A stretch of DNA of 64,000 nucleotides from Pachypanchax playfairii (taxonomy: Eukaryota; Chordata; Actinopteri; Cyprinodontiformes; Aplocheilidae): the NCBI GenBank assembly GCA_006937955.1, contig SSNP01000121.1:668722-732721 (forward strand), written 5' to 3'. The translations under genes and the position numbers were made by a program. Within the stretch, counting starts at the first letter, position 1. Each line of letters opens with the position of its first letter. This document shows positions 22,761 through 31,551 of the stretch, piece by piece. Under the pieces are notes generated by a model. It was not told the origin of the DNA. It saw only the letters and a program-made list of their open reading frames with translations, and made no database searches.

Positions 22761-24099
22761 TTGTATTTCTGACCTCCTGAGGACCCGTTTCCTGACTTTT
22801 ACTATCTTTCTGGGGTCCGAGGGTTCTTGTGGGGACCGAAGCCTGGTCTCCATGAGGGGGACTCCCCTTTTTAGGGTTAGGGGTTAGGTTTATAGGTATG
22901 GTGTGAATAGAGTTTTAGTTAGTCTTAGGGTTAGTTATAGATCAGTAATGGTTAAGGTTAGGAAAAGGGTTTGGGTTAGGTATAAATCTAGTTACTAAAA
23001 TCAATGGACGGTCCCCATAAGGATACCAAAACACACTTGTGTGTGTGTGTGTGCTGCGCAACCCAAGTGGTACTTAAATTTTTTTGACAAGGTTGGCAGG
23101 TCTGCATGCTGCAAACGGTCCCACCCCGCTACAATGTGACTATCTACCCCCCCCCCCACTACCAGCAGCAGCCCCCCCCACCCCCCTGATGCACCTTAAC
23201 CAGAGTCTCCCTAATTCTCCAGGCATGTATATGGAGGTCTGTGTCTGTAGTTTTGTGTTTTTATTCTGGTTCTGTGTTTTGGTTGTTGTCTGTAGGTGGA
23301 CTCATGTATTCAGACGAGCAGGAACATCATGACTGTGGTTCTCTCTCTCCTCCCCGTCTGTCACAAACTCCACAAAAAGGTGAAATTCACACTCACAACT
23401 CGCGGACAAGAAAAATGTTTTGGGTTTTTTGCAAACTTGAAATTATACAAAGTATCTGAGATCCTGATTTAAATAACACATTTTATTCATAAAAGGACGT
23501 AACGGTTTGGATAAAATTGATAGAACTGAGCCGGTTTCAAACATTTAGGAGTTCTGGAGCAACGTTAGTCTTCTATCCATCCATTTTCAGTAGCTTCTTG
23601 TTCCACCTGGAGACCCTCACACAGCAGGGAGTCACCAACCTAATCCTAATGTCCCTGGAGAAAACCCACATTTACATGGAGAGAATATGCAGAAAGGACC
23701 CTGCTGGGTTTCAAACCCACGTACAGTGCAGTCAGCTCATCCTGTCTGCAGCCCAACACATTGTCTTTATCTGCTTAGAGTTCAGACTGCGTCCACCAAA
23801 ATGTGACAAACAGAAGCTTAAAGGACAATTAGCCAAATCTGCTACATCAATGTAGTCTAGCATCTGACCTAGCATACAACATTAAATATGCAAAGTGCCA
23901 AATTCTTCCTGTGTCATTTCTTTTGCAGTATAAATCAGAGAAGACCAGCCTCAGTTCCCTACAGGACTGGAAAGAAAGGCAGGACGCGTCCGTGCCTGTT
24001 AAAGACGAGGAGTCTGTCAGTAGCAAAAACACTAACGGCTTCGGTGTCAAATCCATGGAGCAGCACATGGCCGCTCTCAACCTCCTGGAGAGCCAGTAA
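3598..24099 (+). CDS. ctnnal1: alpha-catulin (catenin alpha-like 1), 17 coding exons, N-terminus off window
   Basis: Coding exons by GT/AG boundaries and reading phase: 3598-3785, 4516-4635, 7360-7449, 7623-7793, 8489-8689, 10922-11008, 11189-11347, 12017-12109, 12995-13145, 16095-16132, 16213-16263, 16573-16727, 16963-17011, 17540-17596, 21356-21475, 23296-23379, 23929-24099 (TAA). All phases join without a stop, giving about 661 residues; the human protein is 734, so roughly 75 N-terminal residues are missing to the left. Diagnostic stretches include FQEFVQIFSQFGNEMVEFAH, CIHAEETF, HPSSKIAKENLDVFCEAWES and INDVFEGRRG. The family is a helical-bundle vinculin/alpha-catenin relative, cytoplasmic and cytoskeletal, reported to scaffold Rho-GEF signalling; it lacks the full actin-binding tail of alpha-catenin. 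The 38-bp exon at 16095 is unusually small and would shift frame if skipped. Introns are full of transposons. The gene converges on abitram. Confidence 0.95.
4636..6048. other. ctnnal1 intron, no gene recognised
   Basis: Nothing here joins the ctnnal1 reading frame. A segment at 5870-6045 read on the minus strand looks loosely exon-like (open, followed by GTAAGA) but matches nothing I recognise. Confidence 0.4.
6049..6558 (+). mobile_element. TTAA-type short element, family D
   Basis: A 510-bp non-coding stretch. It starts AGGTATAATATGTAGAA and ends TTCTACATAGTAAACCT, imperfect inverted ends. The left flank is TTAT and the right flank is TTAA (6559-6562). That right TTAA is also the left flank of the family-A copy at 6563, so the two elements abut at one target. 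Confidence 0.65.
6563..7136 (+). mobile_element. TTAA-type short element, family A, copy 2
   Basis: A 574-bp copy with intact ends, AGAGGCCCTTCC to GGCCTCT, between TTAA at 6559-6562 and 7137-7140. It is colinear with copy 1 and uninterrupted apart from small indels. It lies in the ctnnal1 intron before the exon at 7360. Small open frames inside are fortuitous. Confidence 0.85.
9570..9750 (-). mobile_element. tRNA-derived SINE, apparently with two tRNA-like heads
   Basis: Read on the minus strand from about 9749, GGGCGGCGTAGTCTAGCG (A-box-like) is followed by AGTTCGATCCCCGG (B-box-like), the arrangement of an internal Pol III promoter. Next comes the usual fish SINE body about a cleared 'TTGGGCAAGATACTGAG'. 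A second head, GGGGCGGCCGTAGTCTA, begins near 9627. It is an intronic fossil. Confidence 0.6.
12263..12397 (+). repeat. (GGAT)n microsatellite
   Basis: About 33 near-perfect GGAT units with a few GGAC variants at the right end, in a ctnnal1 intron. Open frames over it on both strands are artefacts of the 4-bp period. Confidence 0.97.
14020..14225 (-). mobile_element. LINE reverse-transcriptase remnant
   Basis: The reverse complement of this intronic stretch translates, with frameshifts, to a sequence around 'LLLFTLLTHDCSAKFS'. This resembles the palm motif region (…CVLSPLLF.L.THDC…) of fish Rex1/CR1-like LINE reverse transcriptases. It is short and broken, and its family is uncertain. Confidence 0.5.
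14799..15869 (+). mobile_element. TTAA-type element, family B, full length
   Basis: A 1071-bp element with inverted ends AGCTGGAGTGCGTAACTT and AAGTTACGCACTCCAGCT, flanked by TTAA at 14795-14798 and 15870-15873. The left third matches, inverted, the copy cut by the start of the window. A 151-codon open frame at 15185-15640 on the minus strand is Lys/Arg-rich and unlike any transposase I recognise; I treat it as not coding. It lies in a ctnnal1 intron. Confidence 0.8.
17831..19003 (+). mobile_element. TTAA-type element, family C, interrupted by a family-A copy
   Basis: The left end follows TTAA (17827-17830) and reads ATGCACAGTATGTAAGAAT; the right end reads ATTCTTACATACTGTAGCT before TTAA (19004-19007). 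A near-palindromic internal block (OLD: CCACTCACCCCCTCCC) recurs inverted near 18905. The element matches 25209-25754 except for a 661-bp family-A insertion plus its 4-bp target duplication at 18018-18682. It is in the ctnnal1 intron before the exon at 21356. Confidence 0.8.
18018..18678 (+). mobile_element. TTAA-type short element, family A, copy 3 (nested in family C)
   Basis: The family-A body has a decayed left end (TAAGGCCC instead of AGAGGCCC). It is flanked by TGAA at 18014-18017 and 18679-18682, and the uninterrupted family-C copy at 25.4 kb has a single TGAA there. Inside, 96 extra bases relative to other copies (18371-18466) end with a repeat of CATAGGCTAGTTT, which marks a later insertion or duplication. 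Confidence 0.8.
19638..19690 (+). repeat. (TG)n microsatellite
   Basis: TG dinucleotides with a few CG and CA interruptions, intronic. Confidence 0.9.
20195..20247. repeat. inverted repeat (hairpin), 14-bp perfect arms
   Basis: CCAGATGTATGTGT at 20195-20208 pairs with ACACATACATCTGG at 20234-20247. Inside, CCCCA (20211) pairs with TGGGG (20229), extending the stem. It lies inside the decayed Tc1 element next to an inserted element. Confidence 0.8.
20250..20650. mobile_element. short inverted-repeat element inside the decayed Tc1 element
   Basis: The arms CCGCTCCATTTGAAACCGTC (near 20250) and, inverted, ATCGCTCCAGCAAAACCGTC (near 20650) are similar and face each other about 400 bp apart. This suggests a MITE. 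I could not define its target duplication, so exact borders and superfamily are uncertain. Confidence 0.4.
21302..21329 (+). repeat. (TC)n tract at a ctnnal1 splice acceptor
   Basis: Thirteen or so TC units end 26 bases before the exon at 21356, so this microsatellite supplies most of the polypyrimidine tract of that acceptor. Confidence 0.9.
22680..22759 (+). repeat. (TG)n microsatellite
   Basis: TG array with rare interruptions, adjoining the inverted copy of the CA-flanked repeat body. Confidence 0.95.
22760..23038 (-). repeat. CA-flanked ~286-bp repeat, inverted single copy
   Basis: Reverse complement of the unit present three times in tandem at 34516-35536. It includes the paired 'CCCCTCATGGGGACC' block and the TAACCC-rich middle, and is flanked by TG arrays on both sides. 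Confidence 0.85.
23571..23790 (+). repeat. degenerate dispersed repeat (ATCCATCCATTTT family)
   Basis: It begins CTATCCATCCATTTTCAGTAG and continues with 'GTCCCTGGAGAAAACCCAC' and 'TTTCAAACCCACGTACAG'. These are hallmarks of a repeat seen throughout fish genomes; related pieces occur at about 29490-29660 and in the units at 49879. It lies between the last two ctnnal1 exons. Confidence 0.5.
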
Positions 24100-24903
24100 T
24101 CTGAGACGACCACCTTTCTCGTTAGATCACCACATAACCAACTGTACCTCTGTGGAGAACATGCAATCCACGAACCGCTCCCTTCGTCCTCCATGCAGAC
24201 TTGAACTGATCGTCTTTACCAGAGTTGGTGTTTATCGTGTGGGTGCACGAAAAAAAATCCAGATTCAAGCTTTATATACACGGTCGGGTCGCTTCACTCG
24301 TCACCTGATGCACCAGTTCAACTTCTGTCCACTAGATGGAGACATCATGACAAGTCTCCCAGAAACCTGCTAGGAAAAAAACATCAAATGATAGAAAAAG
24401 AACTCCAGCTTATAGATCTGTCTTCAGCTCGTGACTGTGTAACAAGTCCATTTGTTTAGTGTTCTGTAAATGTCTCTCACAAGTTACATCAGCAAAAAAA
24501 AAAAACAAGTCTCGTGTTGTTGTTACCAACTTTCCTTGTATTATTAGCAGTTTAGTAGTATTATTAAAGGTCACATCTATAATAGTCCTCTTTGGAAAGA
24601 TGACATCATTAGTGTCTGTTTACCATAGCTGTTATGGCATAACGCTCTACGTGTGCCAAGTTAATAGGAAAAAAAAACAGATTTCATGCCAAACAGAACT
24701 GTTTTTATGAAGAACCTGATCTTCAAAATTTCATCACTGGAAACAAAGAAAAACTTGTTGTTTTGGGGAAACTGGGATTCTTCTTTCATCATCTGGAGTG
24801 ACTTCAAGAAAGATTGGAGAGATGATTCTGAACTGGCGTCTTGCATGAACCTTGATGTGTTATGAAGACTGTCGTAAAGCTGCACAACAGGCCGACGTGT
24901 ACG
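24100..24903 (+). other. ctnnal1 3' UTR / downstream
   Basis: Follows the ctnnal1 TAA directly. I see no AATAAA here that I would call with confidence. AT-rich with A-runs at 24494 and 24670; no other gene. Confidence 0.4.
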
Positions 24904-24954
24904 ACTCCATTTCCAAAAAAGTTGTGACATTGTGTAAAATATGTGTTAAAATGT

Positions 24955-25093
24955 TACAGTCACTCACTGATATGCAGATCAGGGGGTTCAGCGTCTTGCC
25001 CAAGGACACTTGAACATGTGGAGGGTGGAAGCCGGGATCGAACTGCCAACTTTGAGATTGGAGCTGCTTTTCCCGCTGAGCCACAGCTGCTCA
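24955..25093 (-). mobile_element. tRNA-derived SINE
   Basis: On the minus strand, TGGCTCAGCGGG (A box) is followed about 35 bases later by CAGTTCGATCCC (B box), then 'GTGTCCTTGGGCAAGACGCT', the standard fish SINE body. It lies between the ends of ctnnal1 and abitram. Confidence 0.7.
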
Positions 25094-25208
25094 CATAAAC
25101 AATGAGATAGTTTCACATTTTATAGAGAATCTTAGCTCGTTTTGAATTTGATGACAACACATCTAAAAATAAGTTAAAAGGTGTTTACCATTGTGCTGCT
25201 TCTCTTAA

Positions 25209-25754
25209 AGGTACAGTATGTAAGAATCAGACCTTGTTGTCAAATCGGAGTCCTGCAGTTCATTTAGAAAAAAACATCTGCTCTCAGCCACTCACCCCCT
25301 CCCCTCCCTGATATATCTGCAGGGTTGCCAGTTCCGATGTTGATCCTCGTTTAGTTTCTCTTGTATTTATTCAATTTTTGGGAATGTCTGAAGGTCTATT
25401 TGTTCAGCATTAAGTTTTCCTAAGTGTGTTTAAACACCCCATCACGTGCAGCTCAGCTGATCATTTGGAAGGATGTGGTGGTTTCTTACTTCTTGTTACT
25501 GCTTATTGTGGAATTCCAGCTGCTTGTGTTGAAGACTTGGCAGCCTTGCAGACTCACATGATTCGTTATGGAACCAGGAAGTCTGGACGTGTAAATAATA
25601 ATTACGGTCCAGACTAGCTTTTTAAAAATGACAGAAACTAGCGACCACCCAGCCGACTGAGATCAAGATCTGTTACAATGTAACTTTTTTTACAACATTG
25701 GCGGGACATTAAACTGTTGTGTATTTCACTGTAAAATTCTAACATATTGTACCT
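25209..25754 (+). mobile_element. TTAA-type element, family C, uninterrupted
   Basis: A 546-bp element with ends AGGTACAGTATGTAAGAATC and ATTCTAACATATTGTACCT, flanked by TTAA (25205-25208 and 25755-25758). It gives the empty-site version of the family-C copy at 17831, which carries a family-A insertion at TGAA. Confidence 0.85.
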
Positions 25755-26205
25755 TTAACATCTGTCTGTAAACATCTGGAGAGTGAGACCAGCTGCTGGA
25801 GTTCTAAGAGAGGATTTTGTCAGATAAATATGAATTTTATGAGATTTGCAAATCATTGCATGCTGGATTTATTTACATTTAACTCAACTTTATTGGAACT
25901 GGGGTTTTATTAAATTTGATGTACATTATGGTACTTGAAGCACACAGTATGTGATCCCAAGGTAATAAGGTACTAGGTGAGATGACTGGATAAATGTCTA
26001 ACCAACAGGAAGCTTTAGAGAATGTACCGTATGTTTGGGTTGTTTGACTGCAGTCAGAAACTCTCGGTATCGTAACACAACAGATATGATAAAAGAAAAA
26101 CACATTTAGTTTTGGGCCACCTGATTTTTTTAAAAATGAAAATGGAAGAGTTAATGAAAGGAAGATAAAAATATAATAAATATTTTTTCTTAAATCTCTT
26201 TGTCT

Positions 26206-26211
26206 TTTATT
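26206..26211 (-). promoter_or_regulatory. candidate poly(A) signal of abitram
   Basis: TTTATT on the plus strand reads AATAAA on the minus strand, about 175 bases past the abitram stop. This is a position and motif match only. Confidence 0.35.
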
Positions 26212-26382
26212 TTTTACATTTTTAACAAAAATAAGCCAACAGAACAATTCTGAGACGAAGCGCTTCAAAATCAATTACTTCATTTACAAAAGTCTTTCAA
26301 CAAAAACATTTGCAGTCTTGTATCAGTCTTGTGAGAACAGGGAAAAAAAAAACATCCCAGAATAAATAGAGTTTGAAACCCA

Positions 26383-27634
26383 TCAGGACGTGGTCTTAGA
26401 CTGTCCACGTTTTGAGACGACCTTCTCGAATTCTTCTCTTCCCAGAAGGTTTTCCGTTATACTCTTGCTTTCATCAAACTTCGGCAGGATGACGGCGATG
26501 TATCCTTCAGTCGATGGCTGTTAAACAGGTAAAGCACAGCTCAAGTGATCTCAACTAACCAGGTCATTGATCTTCATAGACATTGAGTCATAAGCAGTTC
26601 ATACAATCTTTATGTTTAAATGTAAAGTAATATAAATAATTTTCTACCTTTTCTAGCAAAAGATTTGGTGTTTTTAAGATGTTCTCGTTGACCTCTAGAA
26701 GACGCCCCCGGATGCAGCTAAAACAATAAACAGAGTGACAACGTGATAGAACCACACGAGAAACAGATCTGTGTAGATAAAAGATCTCACCTGTAGATCG
26801 TGTACTCTGTGTCATCGGAACATGTTATTCTGCACAAAGGAGCGAAATCTGTAACAAACTGTCCTCCCTGTTGTGACAGAAGTAGAAGAAAACATTATGA
26901 GGGTTAGTAACGCAGAGATTTTATTAACGTGTACCAAGATGGTGGAGTTACCCGCTTGGATTTCCCGGACACTTTATTATTCAAGCGACTGCAGCCATCG
27001 CTGATCTGGTAGTTGATGTTTTTGACCGTGCGTTGCTTCTGGAGGATTGGATGCGTCTCTGCTAATGTGATGATACATATTCTGCAAAAAGAAAGACAGA
27101 AAACGTTTAATTGCTCTTAGAAAATTAGACAGATTTGTTATTAGTTAAGACTGAAGATTTAATTAAATTTAATTATTTTGAGATTATTTATTTTGTATGA
27201 TGAAAAATTGAGCAAATGTTTGTTTTTAAGATTTTTTAAGCAGAATCACTAAACATTTAGAGCAAAAAAAAAAAAAAATACAACACAATAACAAAAAATT
27301 TGAAACAAATAAACAGCGTTTTTTATCACATGTATCTGAAGTGAACTTTATTACATTAAACTGTTTTTTTTTCTTTTCGACTGATACCTGTTTGAATGTT
27401 GAAGGATGCAGTGGTCCTCACATGGTTTCCCCTTCATATCTGTAAAAAACAATAATCGATTGACTTTATGGGTAAAAATCGACCATTTTCGGGTTTATAT
27501 CACTGTTAGCTCGCTTAGCTTCCAGACATGAAACTTTCTTTACCTGTTCTGTACCACCGTGTGTAATATCTGTCGATAACAGAAGGCGCTTCTGCGTGTG
27601 TATTTTTCTGCTCCACACAATCCATCAAAAGCAT
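26383..27634 (-). CDS. abitram: actin-binding transcription modulator (ABITRAM / FAM206A / Simiate)
   Basis: Six coding exons, in order of translation: 27634-27544, 27439-27388, 27081-26952, 26867-26791, 26717-26648, 26517-26383 (TGA). Phases join cleanly to give 184 residues; human has 181. Family signatures: DRYYTRWYR near residue 21, CEDHCILQHSNRIC near 36, YQISDGCSRLNNKVSGKSKR near 74, and the C-terminal PSTEGYIAVILPKFDESKSI. The protein is a small actin-binding factor of neurons and nuclear speckles with a fold likened to the glycine-cleavage H protein; no catalytic motif is expected. The start at residue 1 (ATGCTTTTGATGG) is ambiguous: the Met at residue 4 has the better context. The gene is tail-to-tail with ctnnal1, an arrangement I believe is also found in mammals. 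Confidence 0.93.
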
Positions 27635-28001
27635 CAAACCTGCAGTTCAACCTGCAGACTCACAATAAAAGATTTACAGAAGATAAATAGCATCCATCAG
27701 CAGCAGTAGCGATGTTTTGCTAGACGGACAGTAAACGGTGTGACACCAGAAGGTCCGTCTGTAACAAAACACGTCTAGATATCGTTTTAAACGTTCCGTT
27801 GATTCAAAAATATTTTATCCAATTTAATTTAATCTAATTTCATTGATTTGTATTTAAATCTTATTACTTTAGTCACAAAGTCATAAATTATTATATCTAC
27901 ACTCATCTGTAATACATAGAGTCTCATGTCTCAATTCAAATTCAGACAATTCCCGAAGGGAATTTGTTGTTGTAGCTCAGTTTTTCTTCAGAGACTCATT
28001 T
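27635..28001. other. abitram upstream region
   Basis: Holds the 5' UTR and presumably the promoter of abitram. I see no TATA box at a convincing distance and no other gene. Confidence 0.35.
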
Positions 28002-28147
28002 GAGGGTTCTAGCTGTGGACGGGAAGGATCTCCTGTAGAGGGTTCTAGCTGTGGACGGGAAGGATCTCCTGTAGAGGGTTCTAGCTGTGGACGGGAAGGA
28101 TCTCCTGTAGAGGGTTCTAGCTGTGGACGGGAAGGATCTCCTGTAGC
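28002..28147 (+). repeat. 36-bp tandem repeat, four copies
   Basis: Four almost identical units of GAGGGTTCTAGCTGTGGACG… (36 bp). Because 36 is a multiple of 3, the minus strand reads as a repeated 12-residue peptide; this is not evidence of a gene. Confidence 0.95.
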
Positions 28148-28149
28148 AT

Positions 28150-28800
28150 TTGTGCTGCAGCGGATCTGAAGAAGCTTCTGACTGAAGACACTGTTGTTGA
28201 GTTACTGAGTTCTGAAGAGGATGATGACGGTTCTCCATCATGTTCTTCATCCTCCTTTGGACAATCAACTCAAGAGACTCCAGACCAGAACCAGTCCTTC
28301 AATCAGTTTGTTCAGTCTCTTTACATCACCTGTTCTGATGCTCCGCCCCCAACAGGTGACTGCAGGTGTGATCACACTCTCCACTACAGACTTATAAAAG
28401 ATCTTCAGCATCTTGCAGCAAACGTTAAAGGATCTAATCTTCCTGAGGAAGTCCAGTCTGTTCTGTCCCTTCCTAAAAACAGCATCACAGTTGTGTCTCC
28501 AGTTCAGTCTGTTGTCCAGGTGAACACCAGGTATTTATACTCCTCCACCACCTCCACTTCTTCTCCATGATGGAAATGAGTAATGGCATGATGCTCCTCC
28601 TCTTAAAATCCACAATCATCTCCTTAGTCTTGTTCACATTCAAGATAAGATGACTGTTCCCACACCAGGACGCAAAGTGGTCCACCCCTTCTCTGTACTC
28701 AGTCTCTTGTCCATCTCTGATCCAACCAACAACTGCAGAGTCATCTGAGTATTTTTGTAGATGGCAGGACTCTGACCTGTACTGTACTCAGCCTTTTAGT
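28150..28800 (-). mobile_element. degenerate LINE (reverse transcriptase C-terminal part)
   Basis: Read on the minus strand, with frameshifts, it includes 'DHFASWCGNSHLILNVNKTK' and 'EMIVDFKRRS', the conserved segment downstream of the FADD/YADD box in fish LINEs of the Rex1/CR1 type. It continues into a SYKYLG-like region and then 'CGGCACTGTGATG'-type downstream sequence. It is broken and 5'-incomplete. Confidence 0.65.
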
Positions 28801-30057
28801 ACAGAGATGGACAAGCGACCAAGTACAGAGAACTGGTGGACCTCTTTGTCCACTCAAGTACTTAACATTCTGTTTCAGTTCATGGGTATTTTGCTAAATG
28901 ATTTTCACATCGTCCACTAGATGGCAGGATATTTCTAAATCTAGAGTTGAAAGTAATATATTTTAAAGTGTTTTAAGGTTAAAAAAAAGAATAATTTATA
29001 AGTGATTTCAGGGATAACCATCTGCATAATGAGCTAATGTTTTGAAAATACTGATTTCACTGGTTTTTTAAATGTACGTAGATTATTTTAAAAAGCTGTT
29101 TTAAGAAGATGTAACATCATCTCACAGCGATAGTTTTGGGACATGTGGTTTTACTCACTTTGAACTTTGTGCTAATGCTTAAGTTGTTTGGCTTTTTGAT
29201 ATGTGTGTTTGCCAGCCAGTACGTAGTGTAACGCAGAGGTCGGGGAGATGATTGATGTAGAAGGATCTGGTAAATCTCCTCTCAAGGACCCTGAAAACTT
29301 ACATACCAAACATACCTGGAATGAATTCAGCTCTGTTCATTTCTGTACAGTTTGTTCATATGGAGCCTGCTTATAGCAGAATTCATGGTAACATAAATGA
29401 AAATAAGTTCAAATCAAGTTTAATTACACAGAATCCATCTTATCTGTCATTCTGCCTCCTAAACCTGTCGGTTCTTGGTCTGGTTCAGGAGGAGATCATA
29501 TCTGTCTGCACGGATGATTGGACAGGAGGTGAGATCCAACCTGTAAAGACTGCCAGTCCATCACAGGGTCACGCAGAGATGAACAACCATTCACACACCA
29601 GTTACCCTGATAAAACCCTCATTCACAGAGAAAACATGGAAACTCAATACATAATGATTCCAGCAGGAGTCAAATACAAGACCTTCAACAAATTGTTTCA
29701 CTATGAAGCAATTTGCAGTTTAGAAAGGCCAATTATAAATCAGTTGAAAACTATCGGACTGAGTGAGCTATAACATGCCAGTTAGTCAAAAGCTGTCTGT
29801 GTCTGGAAGCACACAGACAAATACAAAGAGATTTGACGAGGAAAATCTGTAACGATGGGAAATAAAAGACATACACAAAACTGTGACAACGATGGAACCC
29901 ACTGAGATCAATATCATGAAGGAGTCAGCAGACATGGCACCGATGCAGTCCTACATAGTATAGAGCAGATTAATACATTCCGTGTCCTAATGTATGTCAC
30001 ACCTCCCGAGACTGTTGCAGCCAAAAAAGTGAAAAATCGCCAAGTGCGCTGCAGCAA
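28801..30057. other. intergenic; small dispersed-repeat fragment at ~29490-29660
   Basis: Mostly AT-rich and unrecognised. 'CCAGTCCATCACAGGGTCAC' followed by 'ACAACCATTCACACACC' is a piece of the same common fish repeat seen at 23571. The 150-codon open frame over 29321-29773 is explained by it. Confidence 0.4.
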
Positions 30058-30711
30058 CTGTTAGCTCACTGTTAGCTAACTGTTAACTCACTGTTGGTTC
30101 ACTCTTAACTCACCGTTAGCTCACCATTAGCTCACTGTTAGCTCACCATTAGCTCACTGTTAGCTCACCATTGGCTCACTGTTGGTTCAGTGTTAGCTCA
30201 CCGTTAGCTCACCATTAGCTCACTGTTAGCTCACCATTGGCTCACTGTTAGCTCACTGTTGGTTCACTGTTAGCTCACCGTTAGCTCACTGTTAGCTCAC
30301 TGTTGGTTCACTGTTAGCTCACCGTTAGCTCACTGTTAGCTCACTGTTAGCTCACTGTTAACTCACTTTTGGTTAACTGTTAACTCACCGTTGGCTCACT
30401 GTTAGCTCACTGTTAACTCACCGTTAGCTCACTGTTAGCTCACTGTTAACTCACTGTTAGCTCACTGTTAACTCACCGTTAGCTCACTGTTAGCTCACTG
30501 TTAGCTCACTGTTAGCTCACTGTTAGCTCATTGTTAACTCACTGTTAGCTCACTGTTAACTCACCGTTAGCTCACTGTTAGCTCACTGTTAGCTCACTGT
30601 TAACTCACTGTTAGCTCATTGTTAACTCACTGTTGGTTCACTGTTAGCTCATTGTTGGCTCACTGTTAGCTCACTGTTGATTCACTGCTGGTTCACTGCT
30701 AGTTCACTGTT
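30058..30711 (+). repeat. 11-bp minisatellite, about 59 units
   Basis: Core unit TTAGCTCACTG. Variants TTAACTCACTG, TTGGTTCACTG, TTGGCTCACTG, TTAGCTCACCG and TTAGCTCACCA are interspersed in recurrent orders, which implies that multi-unit blocks were duplicated. Confidence 0.97.
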
Positions 30712-30778
30712 TACATAAGATTCAAACTCTTTGATTCATCCAGTATTAACAGGGAATAAGTTGGCTGCTTCTGTGTGT

Positions 30779-30916
30779 AGCAGAGGTGAGAGGAGAGATG
30801 AGAAAATAAAATGAAGAAGGAGAGAGGAGGAGAAGGGAGGAAAGATGAGTGAGGAAAACGGAGAAGGAGTGAGGAGGAGAAGGGGGAGATGGGGGGAAAG
30901 GAGGAGTGAGGAGATC
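30779..30916 (+). repeat. purine-rich (GA) tract
   Basis: About 135 bases almost wholly G and A on the plus strand, irregular, right after the minisatellite. Confidence 0.85.
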
Positions 30917-31551
30917 ATGTTAGCAAAGTAAAGTTGTAGTTTTAAACTTTTCACTTCTTATCATTCAGTGTTAGTGGAAAAAACCTAAACTCAGTGGAAA
31001 CACATAAAATGAACAAGTTTTGAATTAAACTGCAAACTGTCACACAGAGAAACTGTAAAGAAAAGAGTGATTTCAGAAAAAAAAAACTTCTTAAAAAACA
31101 AAGGATTTGGCACGTGAGCAAAGGGAAGCTCCCTTTAGGCAGGAAGACGTCTCCTGCAGGAGAGGACGACCTCGCCTTGACCCCACTGACCCGATGCAGC
31201 GACTCCTGCTAAAATTCTCAAAATACATTTTTCCTCTTTCTGGTTCAAGAAATTGAACCAAACATGGATTCCCTGCTTGTTCCTAAACTGGTAAAGACTT
31301 TTTGGAATGCTTGCTGTTTGTTTGTTTTCTGCTCTCTGTGCAGTCTTGGATGTGATTGTGTGTGTGTTGGCTCCAGCTCTTGGTTAAACAGTCCATGTTC
31401 TCACGTGTTCTTTTGTCTGTATTTGGTGCAGTTGGTCAGAACTGTTACCTCTCAGCGAGAAGGTCCTATATATTTACTTCAATCATATTTTTTACCTTTA
31501 CTGTTCAACTCAACAAACTCTTTAAAAATTCGTCACAGACACTGTGGACGT
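30917..31551. other. intergenic, nothing recognised
   Basis: No exon, repeat or RNA gene that I can support. Confidence 0.35.

Larger units (their letters stand above)
22241..23104 (+). mobile_element. non-coding element with inverted ends CAGACCTGCCAACCT
   Basis: The left end CAGACCTGCCAACCTGTACG and the right end, inverted, CAGACCTGCCAACCTTGTCA share 15 bases, with CATGCT on both outer sides. It contains the CA-flanked repeat at 22760-23038. No transposase is seen. Upstream, 22075-22170 carries another common fish repeat about 'TCTCCCCAATTTTCCCGGGA'. Confidence 0.5.
24904..25906. mobile_element. decayed Tc1/mariner-like element hosting a SINE and a family-C element
   Basis: The left end GACTCCATTTCCAAAAAAGT and the inverted right end CCCCAGTTCCAATAAAGTTG are related, and the right arm carries the fish-typical 'AGACCAGCTGCTGGAGTT' and 'TTTGCAAATCATTGCATGC' pieces. 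The centre has been replaced or split by a SINE (24955-25093) and a family-C element (25209-25754). Order of events: this element is oldest. Confidence 0.5.

Noticed and set aside
22605..22887. CV-rich and TH-rich open frames (also 34355-35310)
   Set aside because: Translations of CA/TG arrays and the attached 286-bp repeat, not genes.
23888..24373. 161-codon plus-strand frame overlapping the last ctnnal1 exon
   Set aside because: Out of frame with the real exon, which reads to ESQ-stop; no homology.
27996..28268. 90-codon frame with four RRSFPSTARTLY repeats
   Set aside because: Product of a 36-bp tandem repeat that keeps frame by being a multiple of three.
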